DNA from: Oscillatoriophycideae cyanobacterium NC_groundwater_1537_Pr4_S-0.65um_50_18
Lineage (GTDB): Bacteria; Cyanobacteriota; Cyanobacteriia; Elainellales; Elainellaceae
Direction of reading: 5' to 3'
NCBI GenBank assembly: GCA_016208305.1
Contig: JACQYI010000022.1
Location: 124,001-188,000, forward strand
Length of the DNA: 64,000 nt
Of this stretch, positions 63,825 to 64,000 are shown piece by piece. Below the pieces are notes generated by a model. That model was not told the origin of the DNA. It did no database searches and saw only the letters and a program-made list of their open reading frames with translations. The translations under genes were made by a program, and so were the position numbers. Numbering within the stretch: position 1 is the stretch's first letter; each line of letters starts with the position of its first letter.

Positions 63825-64000
63825 CTAAGGTTGGAAAACTGGAGCGGCCTCAACTTCATCAGATAGCTCAAATTCCATCACCTGCTGGGCGATCGCGGCA
63901 TTTCGCTCCATATTGGCAATAACGCCCGGTCGATGCTCAGGGTCGAGAGTTAGCCCAATTAGCTGAGCCATTAGATCAACAAGCGAGTCTGGGGCGATCG
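63825..64000 (-). CDS. AtzG-like/DUF4089 protein, C-terminal part (runs off the window edge)
   Basis: The last 58 codons of a minus-strand gene that continues beyond the window. The translation reads IAPDSLVDLMAQLIGLTLDP, EHRPGVIANMERNAAIAQQV, MEFELSDEVEAAPVFQP and stops at TAG 63825-63827. The LGL-DPEHRPGV-AN ... F-L-DE-E-APVF-P pattern is that of DUF4089, the AtzG-like small proteins that stabilise AtzE amidases. It is 34 bp from the start of the hydrolase gene and in the same direction as the amidase gene. Confidence 0.75.
   Translation of the reverse strand, partial: IAPDSLVDLMAQLIGLTLDPEHRPGVIANMERNAAIAQQVMEFELSDEVEAAPVFQP

Overview
The window is chromosomal DNA of a filamentous, oxygenic cyanobacterium. 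The evidence is: a complete hetR; photosystem and chloroplast-type genes (psbK, ycf37, ycf66, a CRR7-type NDH gene, ictB); circadian-clock kaiA running off the left edge; ARC6/Ftn2; the small RNA Yfr1 in its classical place between guaB3 and trxA; and very many GCGATCGC (HIP1) octamers. hetR alone does not prove heterocysts, because non-heterocystous filaments (Leptolyngbya-, Trichodesmium- or Arthrospira-like) carry it too. I cannot name the species. I found no rRNA or tRNA gene and no CRISPR array.

Layout. 0-10 kb: kaiA N-terminus (minus strand, partial), a large hybrid histidine kinase diverging from it, an NB-ARC/TPR STAND ATPase, ycf37, ycf66 and a membrane zinc-metalloprotease-like protein. 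10-20 kb: prxQ and psbK convergent on a shared terminator, a zinc-ribbon protein, a PIN/TRAM protein, hemW, guaB3, Yfr1 inside a perfect 15-bp inverted repeat, trxA, a LOG-family gene and an ABC-2 exporter pair. 20-28 kb is the accessory part: an Eco57I-like DNA methylase translationally coupled to an SRAP protein, then a Cas4/RecB-like Fe-S nuclease; after that an AT-rich patch with small orphan genes, an XRE regulator with a palindromic operator candidate, and two coupled paralogues that share a domain resembling the DNA sulfur-binding domain of ScoMcrA-type enzymes, only one of which has an HNH nuclease.

28-44 kb: glmS, a universal stress protein, an AEC transporter, ARC6/Ftn2 with an acidic insertion, pdhA, crr7, an RDD / membrane protein / SpoIIM group, a Rad52-like protein, an M48 protease flanked by two copies of a structured MITE-like repeat, and three tandem AIM24 genes. 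44-64 kb: a candidate minus-strand leader or sRNA terminator, a disordered acidic protein, a multi-PAS kinase, recN, a UbiB-family kinase, a carboxyl-terminal protease, hetR with a long 5' region, ictB, yggT, an amino-acid-oxidase-like enzyme coupled to RidA, and an AtzG-like / alpha-beta hydrolase / AtzE-like amidase run that leaves the right edge.

Most of the window is ordinary housekeeping DNA. The parts most worth following are the tandem sulfur-binding-domain-like pair, the methylase-SRAP-nuclease run, the inverted repeat around Yfr1, and the repeat pair with compensatory stem changes.
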